A DNA stretch of 64,000 nt, from contig NZ_BPQP01000033.1 of assembly GCF_022179305.1 (NCBI RefSeq), forward strand, positions 1 through 64,000. The letters run 5' to 3'. Each line of letters begins with the position of its first letter. Positions within the stretch are counted from its first letter, which is position 1. The translations under genes and the position numbers were made by a program. Of this stretch, positions 19,416-28,369 are shown one piece after another. The DNA is from Methylobacterium iners. GTDB taxonomy: Bacteria > Pseudomonadota > Alphaproteobacteria > Rhizobiales > Beijerinckiaceae. The notes beneath the pieces are model-generated. The model was not told the DNA's origin and searched no databases. It saw only the letters and a program-made list of their open reading frames with translations.

Positions 19416-19832
19416 TCAGCCGGCGCGGTTGCCCAATGCGTTGAGTTCCGGGAACGGCTCGGTGCGGTGGCCTTCGCAGACCTCGTCCTCGTTCGCGACG
19501 ATGCTGAGCCGCTCCGTCCCCTTCTCCTCGCGGATCACCACCTTCGGCCGCTCCGGCTTGAACAGCGAGCGTCCCTTCATCCGGCTCGTGACGCAGTAGA
19601 GGATGCGGCCGCCATCCTCGAAGAAGGGCGTGATCCGGCTGTGCTCGAAACGCACCGGCAGCAGCGAGACCGATCCGAATTGCACCTGCGTGAGGGCGAG
19701 CGCGGCGATGCGCTCCCGGAAGGTGGTCGGCGGCGTGGCGGTCGCGGTGGCCGGCACGCCGGCCCGCATGCAGCCGGAAAGGGTAAGCAGCGCAACGCCG
19801 AGAAGCAGCATCGGCGGGCGGCGGACAGGCAT
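19416..19832 (-). CDS. Putative lipoprotein of unknown function
   Basis: 138 residues. The N-terminus MPVRRPPMLLLGVALLTLSGCM is a lipoprotein signal peptide with lipobox LSGC. The rest is soluble, with short hydrophobic strands (VQFGSVSLLPVRFEHSRITPFF; GGRILYCVTSRM) and a conserved-looking end RTEPFPELNALGNRAG. No family was recognised. It lies between chaC and a family A repeat and is probably monocistronic. Confidence 0.7.
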   Translation of the reverse strand: MPVRRPPMLLLGVALLTLSGCMRAGVPATATATPPTTFRERIAALALTQVQFGSVSLLPVRFEHSRITPFFEDGGRILYCVTSRMKGRSLFKPERPKVVIREEKGTERLSIVANEDEVCEGHRTEPFPELNALGNRAG

Positions 19833-19943
19833 GGGCGCGCGAATCTCCGTAGGGATTGCACGCTGTCGTTGCGCCCCTCGCAGTTGAAGGGCGGAGGGTC
19901 GGCCTCGCCATCAGATCAACAGGGAATGTCGACAGCCCTTGAT

Positions 19944-20024
19944 CGTCATTCCGGGGCCCGCGTGAGCGGAGCCTGTCCTCGGACCGGCCGAAAACCAGAT
20001 CCGGGGGGAGCCCCGGAATGACGA
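19944..20024. repeat. Family A inverted repeat, copy 2 (shortened centre)
   Basis: CGTCATTCCGGGGCCCGCG pairs with CCCCGGAATGACG at the right end. The centre is diverged and shorter than in the other long copies. It lies in the divergent gap between the lipoprotein gene and recO. Confidence 0.85.
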
Positions 20025-20091
20025 AACGGAGTCGCAAGGCACCCCATCCCGCACCGCTGAAATCCAACCCACGAGTCGCTATCTTGTCCCC

Positions 20092-20817
20092 ATGCAATGG
20101 ACGGATGACGGCCTGGTCCTCGGCCTTCGGCGGCACGGCGAGACGGGGGTCATCCTGGAGCTGATGACGGCCGACCATGGCCGGCATCTCGGCCTCCTCC
20201 ACGGCGGCCGCTCCCGCCGGATGCAGCCGATGCTCCAGCCCGGCAACCGCGTCCGCGCCACCTGGCGGGCCCGCATCGACGAGGGTCTCGGCTCGTTCGC
20301 CGTCGAACCCCTCGACCTCGTCTCCGCGCGGCTGATGGGCTCCGGGCTCGCCCTCTACGGGATCGGGCATATGGGCGGCCTGCTGCGTCTCCTGCCCGAG
20401 CGCGACCCCCATCCCGGGCTCTACGCGGCGGCGCGCGTCCTCGTGGAGCATCTGCACGATGCGGCGATCGCACCGGCCCTGATGGTGCGGTTCGAGCTGG
20501 CGATCCTGTCCGAGCTCGGCTTCGGCCTCGATCTCGGCGCCTGCGCGGCCACGGGCGCCAACGACTCGCTGATCTACGTTTCGCCGCGCAGCGGGCGCGC
20601 GGTCAGCGCGTCAGCCGGCGAACCCTATCGCGACCGGCTCCTGCCGCTCCCGGCCTTCCTCAGGGAACCGGGCCGGGGCCCGGAGCCCGGCGACGTGGCG
20701 AAGGGATTTACCTTGACGGGGTATTTCCTCGACCAGCACATCTGGGGTCCGCGCGCGCTGGCGCCGCCCGAGGAGCGGACACGATTCGTCGCACTCGGTT
20801 CGGCGGCGGAGCCCTGA
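20092..20817 (+). CDS. recO: DNA repair protein RecO
   Basis: This 241-residue protein starts MQWTDDGLVLGLRRHGETGVILELMT, the N-terminal OB fold of RecO. LHGGRSRRMQPMLQPGNRVRATWRAR and a helical C-terminal half (FELAILSELGFGLDLGACAATG) follow, ending in the alphaproteobacterial motif LTGYFLDQHIWGPRALAPPEER. The zinc-binding cysteines of some RecO proteins are not all evident. RecO helps RecR load RecA onto SSB-coated DNA. parC follows after 60 bases containing a parS sequence. Confidence 0.93.
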   Translation: MQWTDDGLVLGLRRHGETGVILELMTADHGRHLGLLHGGRSRRMQPMLQPGNRVRATWRARIDEGLGSFAVEPLDLVSARLMGSGLALYGIGHMGGLLRLLPERDPHPGLYAAARVLVEHLHDAAIAPALMVRFELAILSELGFGLDLGACAATGANDSLIYVSPRSGRAVSASAGEPYRDRLLPLPAFLREPGRGPEPGDVAKGFTLTGYFLDQHIWGPRALAPPEERTRFVALGSAAEP

Positions 20818-20828
20818 TGTTCATGTTA

Positions 20829-20844
20829 TGTTTCACGTGAAACA
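20829..20844. promoter_or_regulatory. parS: Perfect parS site (ParB/Spo0J binding)
   Basis: TGTTTCACGTGAAACA is a complete 16-bp palindrome identical to the bacterial parS consensus. It stands in the 60-base gap between recO and parC. A match of all 16 positions by chance in a 64-kb GC-rich window is very unlikely. ParB-CTP loads here and spreads, and parS normally marks the origin-proximal domain. No parA, parB or dnaA gene lies in this window. Confidence 0.9.
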
Positions 20845-20877
20845 TTCCACTCGGAAACACCCGCACCGGAGGTCCTG

Positions 20878-23127
20878 ATGGGCCAAGCCTTCGATCCGCC
20901 CGATGGCGGCGACATCGAGAGCGTCGAGCTGAAGGCCGCGCTGGAAGAGCGCTATCTCGCCTACGCCCTCTCGACGATCATGCATCGGGCGCTTCCCGAC
21001 GCCCGGGACGGCCTCAAGCCGGTGCATCGGCGCATCCTGTTCGCCATGCGGCTCCTGAAGCTCGACCCAGCCTCGGCCTTCAAGAAATGCGCGCGCATCG
21101 TCGGCGACGTGATCGGCAAGTACCATCCCCACGGCGATACGGCGGCCTACGACGCCCTGGTGCGCATGGCCCAGGACTTCTCGCAGCGCTATCCGCTCGT
21201 CGACGGCCAGGGCAATTTCGGCAACATCGACGGCGATAACCCGGCCGCCCAGCGCTACACCGAAGCGCGGATGACGGAGGTCGCCCGCCTCCTGCTGGAG
21301 GGGCTCGACGACGATTCCGTGGACTTCCGGCCGAACTACGACGGCCAGGAGGAGGAGCCGATCGTCCTGCCGGCGGCCTTCCCGAACCTGCTCGCCAACG
21401 GCTCGCAGGGCATCGCGGTCGGCATGGCGACCTCGATCCCGCCGCACAACGCGGCCGAGCTCTGCGACGCCGCCCTCTACCTGATCAGCCATCCGGCCGC
21501 GACCTCCGAACAGCTCTGCAAGCTCTGCGTGCAGGGTCCCGACTTCCCGACCGGCGGTATCCTGATCGACGGCGCGGATGCGATCGCGGAGGCCTACCGC
21601 ACGGGGCGCGGCGCCTTCCGCGTGCGCGCCCGCTGGGCCAAGGAGGATCTGGGCCGGGGCACCTGGAACATCGTCGTCACGGAGATCCCCTACGGTGTGC
21701 CCAAGGCCCGCCTCATCGAGAAGCTCGCCGAGCTTCTCCAGGAGCGCAAGCTGCCGCTCCTGGCCGACATCCGCGATGAATCGGCCGAGGACGTGCGCGT
21801 GGTGCTGGAGCCGCGCTCGCGCAGCGTCGATCCGGTCATCCTGATGGAGTCGCTCTTCCGGCTCACCGAGCTCGAGGCGCGCATCCCGCTCAACATGAAC
21901 GTGCTGGTCGGCGGGCTGGTACCCCGCGTGATCGGGCTGGCCGAAGCGCTCCGTGAATGGCTCGACCACCGTCGCGTCGTGCTTCAGCGCCGCTCGCGCC
22001 ACCGCCTGGGCCAGATCGAGCGGCGGCTCGAGATCCTGGGCGGGCTGCTCATCGTCTATCTCGATCTCGACGAGGTCATCCGGATCATCCGCGAGGAGGA
22101 CGAGCCGAAATCCGCCCTCATGGCGCGGTTCGAACTGACCGAGCTTCAGGCCAACGCCATCCTCGACACCCGCCTGCGCTCCCTGCGCAAGCTCGAGGAG
22201 ATGGAGCTGAAGCGCGAACTCGACGCCCTGACCAAGGAGAAGGAGGGCATCGAGGAGCTGCTCGGCTCGGAGCCCGCGCAGTGGAAGTCGATCACCGGGC
22301 AGATCCGGGCGGTGAAGAAGACCTTCGGGCCCGAGACCAAGCTCGGCCGCCGCCGCACCACCCTGGAGAACCCGCCCGACACCGCGGGCATCGACTTTAC
22401 CGCCGCGATGGTGGAGCGCGAGCCGATCACGGTGATCGTCTCGAACAAGGGCTGGGTCCGGGCGCTCAAGGGCCACGTTGCCGACCTCTCCACCGTCACC
22501 TTCAAGGGCGACGACGGCCTCAAGCTCGGTTTCCCGAGCGAGACGACGGCGAAGGTCCTGGTGCTCGCCTCGAACGGCAAGGTCTTCACCCTCGACGCCT
22601 CGAAGCTTCCCGGCGGGCGCGGCTTCGGCGACCCGATCCGGCTCATGGTCGATTTCGACGACGGCACCGAGATCGTGGCCGCCCTCCCCTATCAGCCGGG
22701 CGCCAAGCTTCTGATCGCGGGTTCCGACGGGCGCGGCTTCCTGGCGCCGGCCGACGCGCTCGTGGCCAACACCCGCAAGGGCAAGGGCATCATCGGCCTC
22801 GACGCCCCCGCGCAGGCGATCCTGCTGGTCCCGGGCACGGGCGACCACGTCGCCGTGTGCAGCGCCGACCGGCTGCTCCTCGTCTTCCCCGTCTCGGAAC
22901 TGCCCGAACTTGTGCGCGGCAAGGGCGTGCGGCTCCAGCGCTGCCGCCAGAGCACGCTGGCGGACGCTTACGTGTTCAATCTCGCGGAAGGTCTGCCGTG
23001 GCGGGACAGCGGCGGGCAGTCCCGGCTGGCGAACGCGGCGCTCCTTGAGAAGTGGATGGGCCACCGGGCCGAGGCCGGCACGCTGATGACCCGGAGCTTT
23101 CCGAAGTTCGAGCGGTTCGGGAGGTGA
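20878..23127 (+). CDS. parC: DNA topoisomerase IV subunit A
   Basis: This 749-residue breakage-reunion subunit decatenates daughter chromosomes. The start follows [47 protein letters not shown] opens the domain, [21 protein letters not shown] is typical, and the catalytic tyrosine is about residue 127 in [10 protein letters not shown]. Long coiled-coil arms ([31 protein letters not shown]) lead to a beta-pinwheel C-terminus with few blades, distinguishing ParC from GyrA. Confidence 0.95.
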   Translation: MGQAFDPPDGGDIESVELKAALEERYLAYALSTIMHRALPDARDGLKPVHRRILFAMRLLKLDPASAFKKCARIVGDVIGKYHPHGDTAAYDALVRMAQDFSQRYPLVDGQGNFGNIDGDNPAAQRYTEARMTEVARLLLEGLDDDSVDFRPNYDGQEEEPIVLPAAFPNLLANGSQGIAVGMATSIPPHNAAELCDAALYLISHPAATSEQLCKLCVQGPDFPTGGILIDGADAIAEAYRTGRGAFRVRARWAKEDLGRGTWNIVVTEIPYGVPKARLIEKLAELLQERKLPLLADIRDESAEDVRVVLEPRSRSVDPVILMESLFRLTELEARIPLNMNVLVGGLVPRVIGLAEALREWLDHRRVVLQRRSRHRLGQIERRLEILGGLLIVYLDLDEVIRIIREEDEPKSALMARFELTELQANAILDTRLRSLRKLEEMELKRELDALTKEKEGIEELLGSEPAQWKSITGQIRAVKKTFGPETKLGRRRTTLENPPDTAGIDFTAAMVEREPITVIVSNKGWVRALKGHVADLSTVTFKGDDGLKLGFPSETTAKVLVLASNGKVFTLDASKLPGGRGFGDPIRLMVDFDDGTEIVAALPYQPGAKLLIAGSDGRGFLAPADALVANTRKGKGIIGLDAPAQAILLVPGTGDHVAVCSADRLLLVFPVSELPELVRGKGVRLQRCRQSTLADAYVFNLAEGLPWRDSGGQSRLANAALLEKWMGHRAEAGTLMTRSFPKFERFGR

Positions 23128-23164
23128 GACATCCGGACCGCTGCGCTCGTCGTGTCAGCTAGGC

Positions 23165-23280
23165 TTGTCATTCCGGGGCTGCGGAGCAGAGCCCGGAACC
23201 CAGAGCCGCTGGCGCGGCAAGCTTAAGCGCTGTCGGCGACTCTGGGTTCCGGGCTCGCCTTCGGCGCCCCGGAATGACAA
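23165..23280. repeat. Family A inverted repeat, copy 3
   Basis: TTGTCATTCCGGGGCTGCGG and the right end CGCCCCGGAATGACAA are inverted. Inner arms CCCGGAACCCAGAGCCGCTG and GACTCTGGGTTCCGGG also pair. It sits between parC and the convergent infA and may terminate both. It is the best preserved full-length copy. Confidence 0.92.
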
Positions 23281-23309
23281 AGGTGAGCGGACGAAAATAA
23301 ACGCCGCGC

Positions 23310-23582
23310 TCAGCGCCGGCGGAACTGGCCGCGGATCGGCGGGCGGGGACCGGCGGAGCGCTCGTCCTTGTGGCGGAACACGAGGCGGCCCTTCTCCAGG
23401 TCGTAGGGCGACATCTCGACGGTGACGCGGTCGCCGGCCAAGGTCTTGATGCGGTTCTTCTTCATCTTGCCGGCCGTGTAGGCCACGATCTCGTGGCCCT
23501 GATCCAGCTGCACGCGGTAGCGCGCATCGGGCAGGATCTCGATCACGAGACCGTCGAACTGCATCAACTCTTCTTTCGCCAT
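23310..23582 (-). CDS. infA: Translation initiation factor IF-1
   Basis: This 90-residue protein begins [72 protein letters not shown], a full S1/OB-fold IF-1. It ends with an Arg/Pro/Gly tail (residues about 73-90) beyond the usual 72. IF-1 binds the 30S A site with IF-2 and IF-3. The tail ends PIRGQFRRR, as seen in related genomes. It faces parC, with a family A repeat between them. Confidence 0.95.
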   Translation of the reverse strand: MAKEELMQFDGLVIEILPDARYRVQLDQGHEIVAYTAGKMKKNRIKTLAGDRVTVEMSPYDLEKGRLVFRHKDERSAGPRPPIRGQFRRR

Positions 23583-23923
23583 TCACCATCTCCAGCCGGA
23601 CCGCCTGAACGAGGCGTTCCGGGACACCGCAATCGGCCCGTTGTCGCAAAACGCTGAGGGGGTGCGGGTCCGATCCGATCGGATGCGCATCGCCGGCGAG
23701 CGTGCCGTGGACATAATGTTCGCCACGTATCGGCGCAAGCTTTTCCCGCCTTTCATCCAGACTCTTCGACTACGACAGGGGGCGAGACGATCGATCCGCC
23801 AGGATTCGGCGAGTGTCGGAGTCGCCCGATGTTCCAGGAAGGCTTGCGCTGATATTCGCGGGTCCTGCCGCCTGATGCGTGACGGTCGCCGCTTCGCCCT
23901 TCCGCGAGCCCGACGGATCGGCG
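23583..23923. other. Intergenic region between infA and a binding-protein gene
   Basis: No gene was recognised. On the minus strand around 23705-23740 a CATTAT preceded by TTGCGC could form the infA promoter, about 130 bases before its start. Spacing is short, so this is weak. The rest is featureless GC-rich sequence. Confidence 0.35.
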
Positions 23924-25033
23924 TCAGGGCGGGAGGAGGTTGCCGGCATAATCGATCCGGCCGTCGGGGGTCCGCTTCCAGACATGGAGGGCATAGCCCG
24001 ACCGAAGCATGTCGCCGTTCGCGTCGTAGGCGACCTCGCCGATCGCGGTGGCGACCGGCGCGCCGCCGCGGAGGAAGGCGGCGACCTTGCGGCCCTCCGC
24101 CGACCGGGCTCCGGCGACGCCTCGGGCCAGCACCTCCACGGCGGCGTAGGTCTGCGCGGCGAAGGCCTCCGCCTCCGGCGGGCGCGGCGCCCTGGCGGGT
24201 GCACCCTTCGGCTCTGGTAGGCGCCGCGGCTCGGGCGCCAGGGTCATGGCGGTGCCCTCGGCGCCCGATCCCGCGATGCGGGGGAATTCCTTGTCGAGGA
24301 GGCCGTCGCTGCCGACGAGCGGCGCGTCGAGGCCCGCCTCCCGCATCGCGCGGACGAGCAGGCCGGCCTCCGGAGCGAAGCCGCCGAAATAGACGATTTC
24401 GATCCGGGCCTGCCGCAGCTTGGCGGCAAGCGCCGCGTAGTCCCGCTCGCCGCGATCGAGGGGCTCGAAGGCGATCTCGGGGGTACCGGCGGCCTTCAGG
24501 ACGCGCGCCACCCCGTCGGCGAGGCCGCGCCCGAAGGCAGACTTGTCGTGAACCAGTGCGATCCGGCGGTCGCGGTAGCGGTCCGCCAGGTGGCGTCCCG
24601 CGATCGTCCCCTGCTCGGCGTCGCTGCCGCAGGTGCGGAACACGTTCCAGAGGCCGCGGCCGGTCAGCGGCGCCCAGGTCGCGCCGGGCGTGACCGCGAC
24701 GATGCCCGCCTCCTCGTAGACCGGAAAGGCCAGCGCCGCGGCCGCCGAGCCCAGCGGCCCGACGACGAGGGTGACGCGCTCGGCGGCGAATTTCCTCGCC
24801 ACCGCGACGCTCTGCTTGCCCTCGCCGGCATCGTCGGCGACCACGAGGACGAGACGCTGACCGTTCGCGCCGCCGCCGCGATTAAGGTCCGCCACCGCCT
24901 GCTCGGCGGCCGCGCGCATGCCCTGCCCGAAGGCGGCGTCCGGCCCCGTGAGCGGCGCCGACAGGCCGATCTTCACCTGCGCCTCGGCAACGGAGGCTGC
25001 GAGCGCCAGGGCGGCCGCGAGGATCAGTCTCAT
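23924..25033 (-). CDS. Branched-chain amino acid-type ABC transporter substrate-binding protein
   Basis: 369 residues from ATG 25033. The first 19 residues (MRLILAAALALAASVAEAQ) form a Sec signal peptide. VKIGLSAPLTGPDAAFGQGMRAAAEQAVADLN is the LivJ/LivK (periplasmic-binding type I) start, followed by LVVGPLGSAAAALAFPVYEEAGI and GTIAGRHLADRY. The second lobe has EIVYFGGFAPEAGLLVRAMREAGLDAPLVGSDGLLDKEF. The family delivers amino acids, amides or aromatics to a Liv-type importer, but no permease or ATPase gene is adjacent. It is divergent from the XdhC-like genes. Confidence 0.88.
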   Translation of the reverse strand: MRLILAAALALAASVAEAQVKIGLSAPLTGPDAAFGQGMRAAAEQAVADLNRGGGANGQRLVLVVADDAGEGKQSVAVARKFAAERVTLVVGPLGSAAAALAFPVYEEAGIVAVTPGATWAPLTGRGLWNVFRTCGSDAEQGTIAGRHLADRYRDRRIALVHDKSAFGRGLADGVARVLKAAGTPEIAFEPLDRGERDYAALAAKLRQARIEIVYFGGFAPEAGLLVRAMREAGLDAPLVGSDGLLDKEFPRIAGSGAEGTAMTLAPEPRRLPEPKGAPARAPRPPEAEAFAAQTYAAVEVLARGVAGARSAEGRKVAAFLRGGAPVATAIGEVAYDANGDMLRSGYALHVWKRTPDGRIDYAGNLLPP

Positions 25034-25211
25034 GCGGGTTCCATCGGATCGGGACGCCGCCCTGAATACCCCTCCCCGTCCGGTGCGGGAAGTCACACGG
25101 CGCAACGGAAAGCCGGGCCGCCGCATTGCCCAGCCCGACCCGGCACCTACCTGCGCGATAAGCAATCGGCGGTCCCGGCCGATGATGCGCATGGCAGCCG
25201 CGGAGGTCCCG

Positions 25212-25535
25212 ATGCTCTCGAGCGACGACGACATCCTCACCGCCGCGGAGGCCTGGCGCCGGGGCGGCCGCCCCGTCGCGCTCGCCACCGTTGTCGAGAC
25301 CTGGGGCTCGGCGCCGCGGCCCGTGGGCAGTCACCTCGTCGTCGACGGCGAGGGCAATTTCCTCGGCTCTGTCTCCGGAGGCTGCGTCGAGGGCGCGGTG
25401 ATCACCGAGGGGCTCGAGGCCATCGCGGACGGGCGTTCCCGCGTCGTCGAGTTCGGCGTCGCCGACGAGACGGCCTGGCGGGTCGGCCTCTCCTGCGGCG
25501 GCCGCATCCGGGTTCTCGTCGAGCGGATCGACTGA
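25212..25535 (+). CDS. XdhC/CoxI-like protein, N-terminal domain type
   Basis: 107 residues from ATG 25212, preceded by GGAGGT. It carries the XdhC/CoxI small domain: VALATVVETWGSAPRPVGSHLVVDGEGNFLGSVSGGCVEGAVITEG, ending GLSCGGRIRVLVE. XdhC family proteins bind molybdenum cofactor and insert the sulfurated form into xanthine dehydrogenase or CO dehydrogenase-type enzymes. Here the two XdhC domains are separate genes, with the second starting 3 bases later. Confidence 0.9.
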   Translation: MLSSDDDILTAAEAWRRGGRPVALATVVETWGSAPRPVGSHLVVDGEGNFLGSVSGGCVEGAVITEGLEAIADGRSRVVEFGVADETAWRVGLSCGGRIRVLVERID

Positions 25536-25538
25536 GCG

Positions 25539-26234
25539 ATGCGGCTCGAAGACCTGCGCCTCCTCAACGAAGAGCGGAGTGCCCGCCGCGCCGCGATCCT
25601 CGTCACCGAACTCGGCGGCGAGGGCCGGCGCGTGGTGCGCGAGGCGGAGATCGTCGGCGATCCCCTGGCCGAGCACCTGGCGCGCGCGCTCCGCTCGGGC
25701 AAGAGCGGCCTCGTCGAGGCCGACGGCCGTCCCGTCTTCCTCACCGTGCAGGTGCCGCCCGTGCGCCTCGTCGTCATCGGGGCGGTGCATATCAGCCAGG
25801 CCCTTTGCCCGATGGCGGCGGCGCTCGACCTCGGCGTGAGCGTGATCGACCCGCGGACCGCCTTCGCGACGCCGGAGCGCTTCCCCGGCATCGACCTCGT
25901 CGCCGCGTGGCCGGACGAGGCCTTTTCGGGCCCGCTGCCGCCGCTCGACCGCTACTGCGCGCTCGTCGCCCTCACCCACGATCCGAAGATCGACGATCCC
26001 GGGCTCGTCGCGGCCCTGCGGGCGGAGTGCTTCTATGTCGGCGCCCTGGGCTCCCGGAAGACCCATGCCGCTCGTGTGGAGCGCCTGTCGGGGGCGGGGC
26101 TCTCCGCGGACGCCATCGGGCGCATCGCCGCGCCCATCGGCCTCGACATCGGCGCGGTGAGCCCGGCCGAGATCGCGGTCTCGATCCTGGCCCAGATCGT
26201 CGCGCGGCGGCGTTCCGGGGACGCGGCGCGGTGA
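25539..26234 (+). CDS. XdhC/CoxF-like protein, Rossmann domain type
   Basis: 231 residues. After a small N-terminal part, VRLVVIGAVHISQALCPMAAALDLGVSVIDPRTAFATPERFPG is the XdhC Rossmann fold, followed by VALTHDPKIDDPGL, FYVGALGSRKTHAARVERL, and the family end IGLDIGAVSPAEIAVSILAQIVARRR. It forms the second half of the XdhC unit with the preceding gene. Its TGA overlaps the GTG start of the next gene, showing coupling. Confidence 0.9.
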   Translation: MRLEDLRLLNEERSARRAAILVTELGGEGRRVVREAEIVGDPLAEHLARALRSGKSGLVEADGRPVFLTVQVPPVRLVVIGAVHISQALCPMAAALDLGVSVIDPRTAFATPERFPGIDLVAAWPDEAFSGPLPPLDRYCALVALTHDPKIDDPGLVAALRAECFYVGALGSRKTHAARVERLSGAGLSADAIGRIAAPIGLDIGAVSPAEIAVSILAQIVARRRSGDAAR

Positions 26235-27250
26235 AGTTCGGCCGCGTCGCGACGCGCGAGGCCGCGGGCCGGATCGCCGCCCATGGCGTCCGCACGGACG
26301 GCGTCACCCTGCGCAAGGGACAGCGCATCGAAGCGGCGGACGCCCTGCGCCTCGACCAAGCCGGCCATCATGCCCTCGTCGCCGCGACGCTGGAGCCCGG
26401 CGATGTCGGCGAGGACGAGGCCGCCGCGGATCTCGCCGAGCGTATCGCCGGAGCGAACCTGCGCTGCGCACCGCCCTTCACGGGCCGCTGCAACATCCAT
26501 AGCGGGGTGGCCGGCGTGCTCCTGGTGGAGCGCGGCGCCGTCGATGCGATCAACGGCGTCGACGAAGCGATCACGCTGGCCACGCTCCCGCCCTTCAAGC
26601 CGGTCGTTCCGGGCGAGATGGTCGCGACGGTCAAGATCATCCCCTACGCCGTCCCGAGGGAGAGCCTGGCGCGGGCCTCGTCCGTCGCGCCGGACCCGGC
26701 GCTTTCCATCGCCCCCTATCGCCGACGTCGCGTCGGCGTGATCTCGACGATGCTGCCGGGCCTCAAGGAGGCCACCGTCGCCAAGACGCTGCGGGTGCTG
26801 GCGCAGCGCCTCGAGCCGACCGGCGCCGCGATCGCCGCCGACTTCCGGACCGCCCATGACGCGGCGTCGGTCGCGGAGGCCCTCCAGGAGGCCCGCGCCG
26901 CCTGCGACCTCGTCGTGATCTTCGGCGCCTCGGCCATCGCCGACCGGCGCGACGTGATCCCGATGGGCATCGAGGCGGCCGGCGGGCAGGTCGACCATCT
27001 CGGCATGCCGGTGGACCCGGGCAACCTCCTCCTCCTAGGCCGGCTCGGCGACGTGCCCGTGATCGGCGCGCCGGGCTGCGCCCGTTCGCCCAAGGAGAAC
27101 GGGTTCGATTGGGTGCTCCACCGCCTGCTCGCCGGCCTCGCCGTGACGCGATCCGACGTCACGGCGCTCGGCGTCGGGGGGCTCCTCATGGAGATCGTCT
27201 CCCGGCCGCAGCCGCGCTCCGGCGGAGACCCGGCGGACGAGGATGCCTGA
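26231..27250 (+). CDS. Molybdopterin-binding (MoeA/MogA-like) protein
   Basis: 339 residues from GTG 26231, overlapping the previous stop as GTGA. The N-terminal half (HGVRTDGVTLRKGQRIEAADALRL; EDEAAADLAERIAG) resembles MoeA-like regions. The C-terminal half is a MoCF-biosynthesis fold: RRVGVISTMLPGLKEATVAKTLRVLAQRLE, then VIFGASAIADRRDVIPMGIEAAGGQVDHLGMPVDPGNLLLLG and PVIGAPGCARSPKENGFDWVLHRLLAG. Such genes accompany xdhC and MocA-like genes in molybdenum hydroxylase clusters. It overlaps the next gene by 8 bases. Confidence 0.8.
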   Translation: MKFGRVATREAAGRIAAHGVRTDGVTLRKGQRIEAADALRLDQAGHHALVAATLEPGDVGEDEAAADLAERIAGANLRCAPPFTGRCNIHSGVAGVLLVERGAVDAINGVDEAITLATLPPFKPVVPGEMVATVKIIPYAVPRESLARASSVAPDPALSIAPYRRRRVGVISTMLPGLKEATVAKTLRVLAQRLEPTGAAIAADFRTAHDAASVAEALQEARAACDLVVIFGASAIADRRDVIPMGIEAAGGQVDHLGMPVDPGNLLLLGRLGDVPVIGAPGCARSPKENGFDWVLHRLLAGLAVTRSDVTALGVGGLLMEIVSRPQPRSGGDPADEDA

Positions 27251-27836
27251 TATCGGCATCGTCCTGCTCGCGGCCGGACGCGGCACGCGCTTCGGTCCCG
27301 AGCCGAAGCTGCTGGTCCGGCTCGACGGCAAGCCCCTGGTGCGCCACGCCGCGGAGGCGGCGCTCGCCTCGCGCCTGCGCCCCATCGTCGTGGTGCTCGG
27401 CGCCCATGGCGGAGCGGTTCGCGGCGCGCTCGCCGGCCTCGACCTCGGCTTCGTCGAGAATTCCGCCTACGCGGAGGGTCTCTCCACCTCCCTGCGCCTC
27501 GGCCTCGGCCATCTGCCTGAGCGCTGCGCCGGCGCCGTCGTGCTGCTCGGCGACATGCCGCTGATCCGGGCCGACCACCTCGACCGGCTGGCGGACGCGT
27601 TCCGGGCCGAGCCGCACCACGCCGCCGTCGTTCCAGTGGCAGGCGGGCGGCGCGGCAACCCTGTCCTCCTGAACCGGGCGACGCTCGCTCCGGCCCTGGC
27701 ATTCCTGTCGGGCGATCGCGGTGCCGGGCCGCTGCTCGCGGGTCGCGACGACATCCGCGAGCTGGAGATGGACGAGGCGGTGGCCCGGGACGTCGATACG
27801 CTCGAAGCCCTGGCGGCGCTCGCTCCGAAACCCTGA
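27243..27836 (+). CDS. MocA/MobA-like molybdenum cofactor nucleotidyltransferase
   Basis: 197 residues starting MPDIGIVLLAAGRGTRFGPEPKLLVRLDGKPLVRHAAEAAL, the nucleotide-binding LAAGxGxRFG signature of NTP transferases. VVVLGAHGGAVRGAL, VVLLGDMPLIRADHLDRL and GRRGNPVLLNR follow, as in MocA-type enzymes that make molybdopterin cytosine dinucleotide. Together with the two XdhC-like proteins and the molybdopterin-binding protein it forms a cofactor delivery module. The hydroxylase it serves is not in the window. Confidence 0.85.
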   Translation: MPDIGIVLLAAGRGTRFGPEPKLLVRLDGKPLVRHAAEAALASRLRPIVVVLGAHGGAVRGALAGLDLGFVENSAYAEGLSTSLRLGLGHLPERCAGAVVLLGDMPLIRADHLDRLADAFRAEPHHAAVVPVAGGRRGNPVLLNRATLAPALAFLSGDRGAGPLLAGRDDIRELEMDEAVARDVDTLEALAALAPKP

Positions 27837-27845
27837 CGTCGTCGC

Positions 27846-28016
27846 TCAACCGTTCTCGCGAGGCTCGCCGCCGCGCTTCGCCTCGGCCCGGCATCGATCC
27901 GAGCAGTAGCGGACCTCCTCCCAGACGCGCTCCCACTTCTTGCGCCAGGCAAAGGGCTTCCCGCACTGCGCGCAGAGCTTTGTCGGCAGATCGCCCTTCT
28001 TGCGCATCCGTGCCAT
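27846..28016 (-). CDS. DUF2256 zinc-ribbon-like small protein
   Basis: 56 residues, found by reading the minus strand. It contains [37 protein letters not shown], with the DUF2256 pattern of two CxxC-like pairs (CAQC and CSDRC) around FxWRKKWxxxW. The family is small, widespread in proteobacteria and often near photolyase/cryptochrome genes. Here an FeS photolyase lies 2.4 kb away. Function unknown, and zinc binding is inferred. Confidence 0.85.
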   Translation of the reverse strand: MARMRKKGDLPTKLCAQCGKPFAWRKKWERVWEEVRYCSDRCRAEAKRGGEPRENG

Positions 28017-28102
28017 CAGCGCCCTTTCGTCCGCACAGCTTCGGCATAGGAAAATTTGTGAAATTCGCTTATCGTGTCGACGCTCAGGAAGCGAGGTACG
28101 AC

Positions 28103-28369
28103 ATGGCGACGATGACGGTGTCCCTTCCTGGCCCGATGAAGGATTGGGTCGAGCAGCAGATCGAGACCGGCGCCTATGCGAGCTCCAGCGACTACGTTCG
28201 CGACCTGATCCGACGCGATCGTGAGCGCCGCGACCAAGCGATGACCCTCGATGAGCTGAGGCAGCTCGTTGCCGATGCCCGGGCGAGCGGCGAAAGCGAC
28301 GAGTCGGTCGGAGCCATCTTCGATCGGGCCAAGGCGATCATCCGCTCGCGTGGCGTTCCACGTGGCTAG
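28103..28369 (+). CDS. parD: ParD-like antitoxin
   Basis: 88 residues from ATG 28103 ([44 protein letters not shown]). This is a ribbon-helix-helix DNA-binding domain of the ParD/CC2985 family, followed by a toxin-binding helical tail. It should neutralise the downstream ParE-like toxin and repress its own promoter. The 28020-28102 upstream stretch is relatively A/T-rich (GGAAAATTTGTGAAATTCGC), fitting a promoter/operator. It overlaps the toxin gene. Confidence 0.88.
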   Translation: MATMTVSLPGPMKDWVEQQIETGAYASSSDYVRDLIRRDRERRDQAMTLDELRQLVADARASGESDESVGAIFDRAKAIIRSRGVPRG

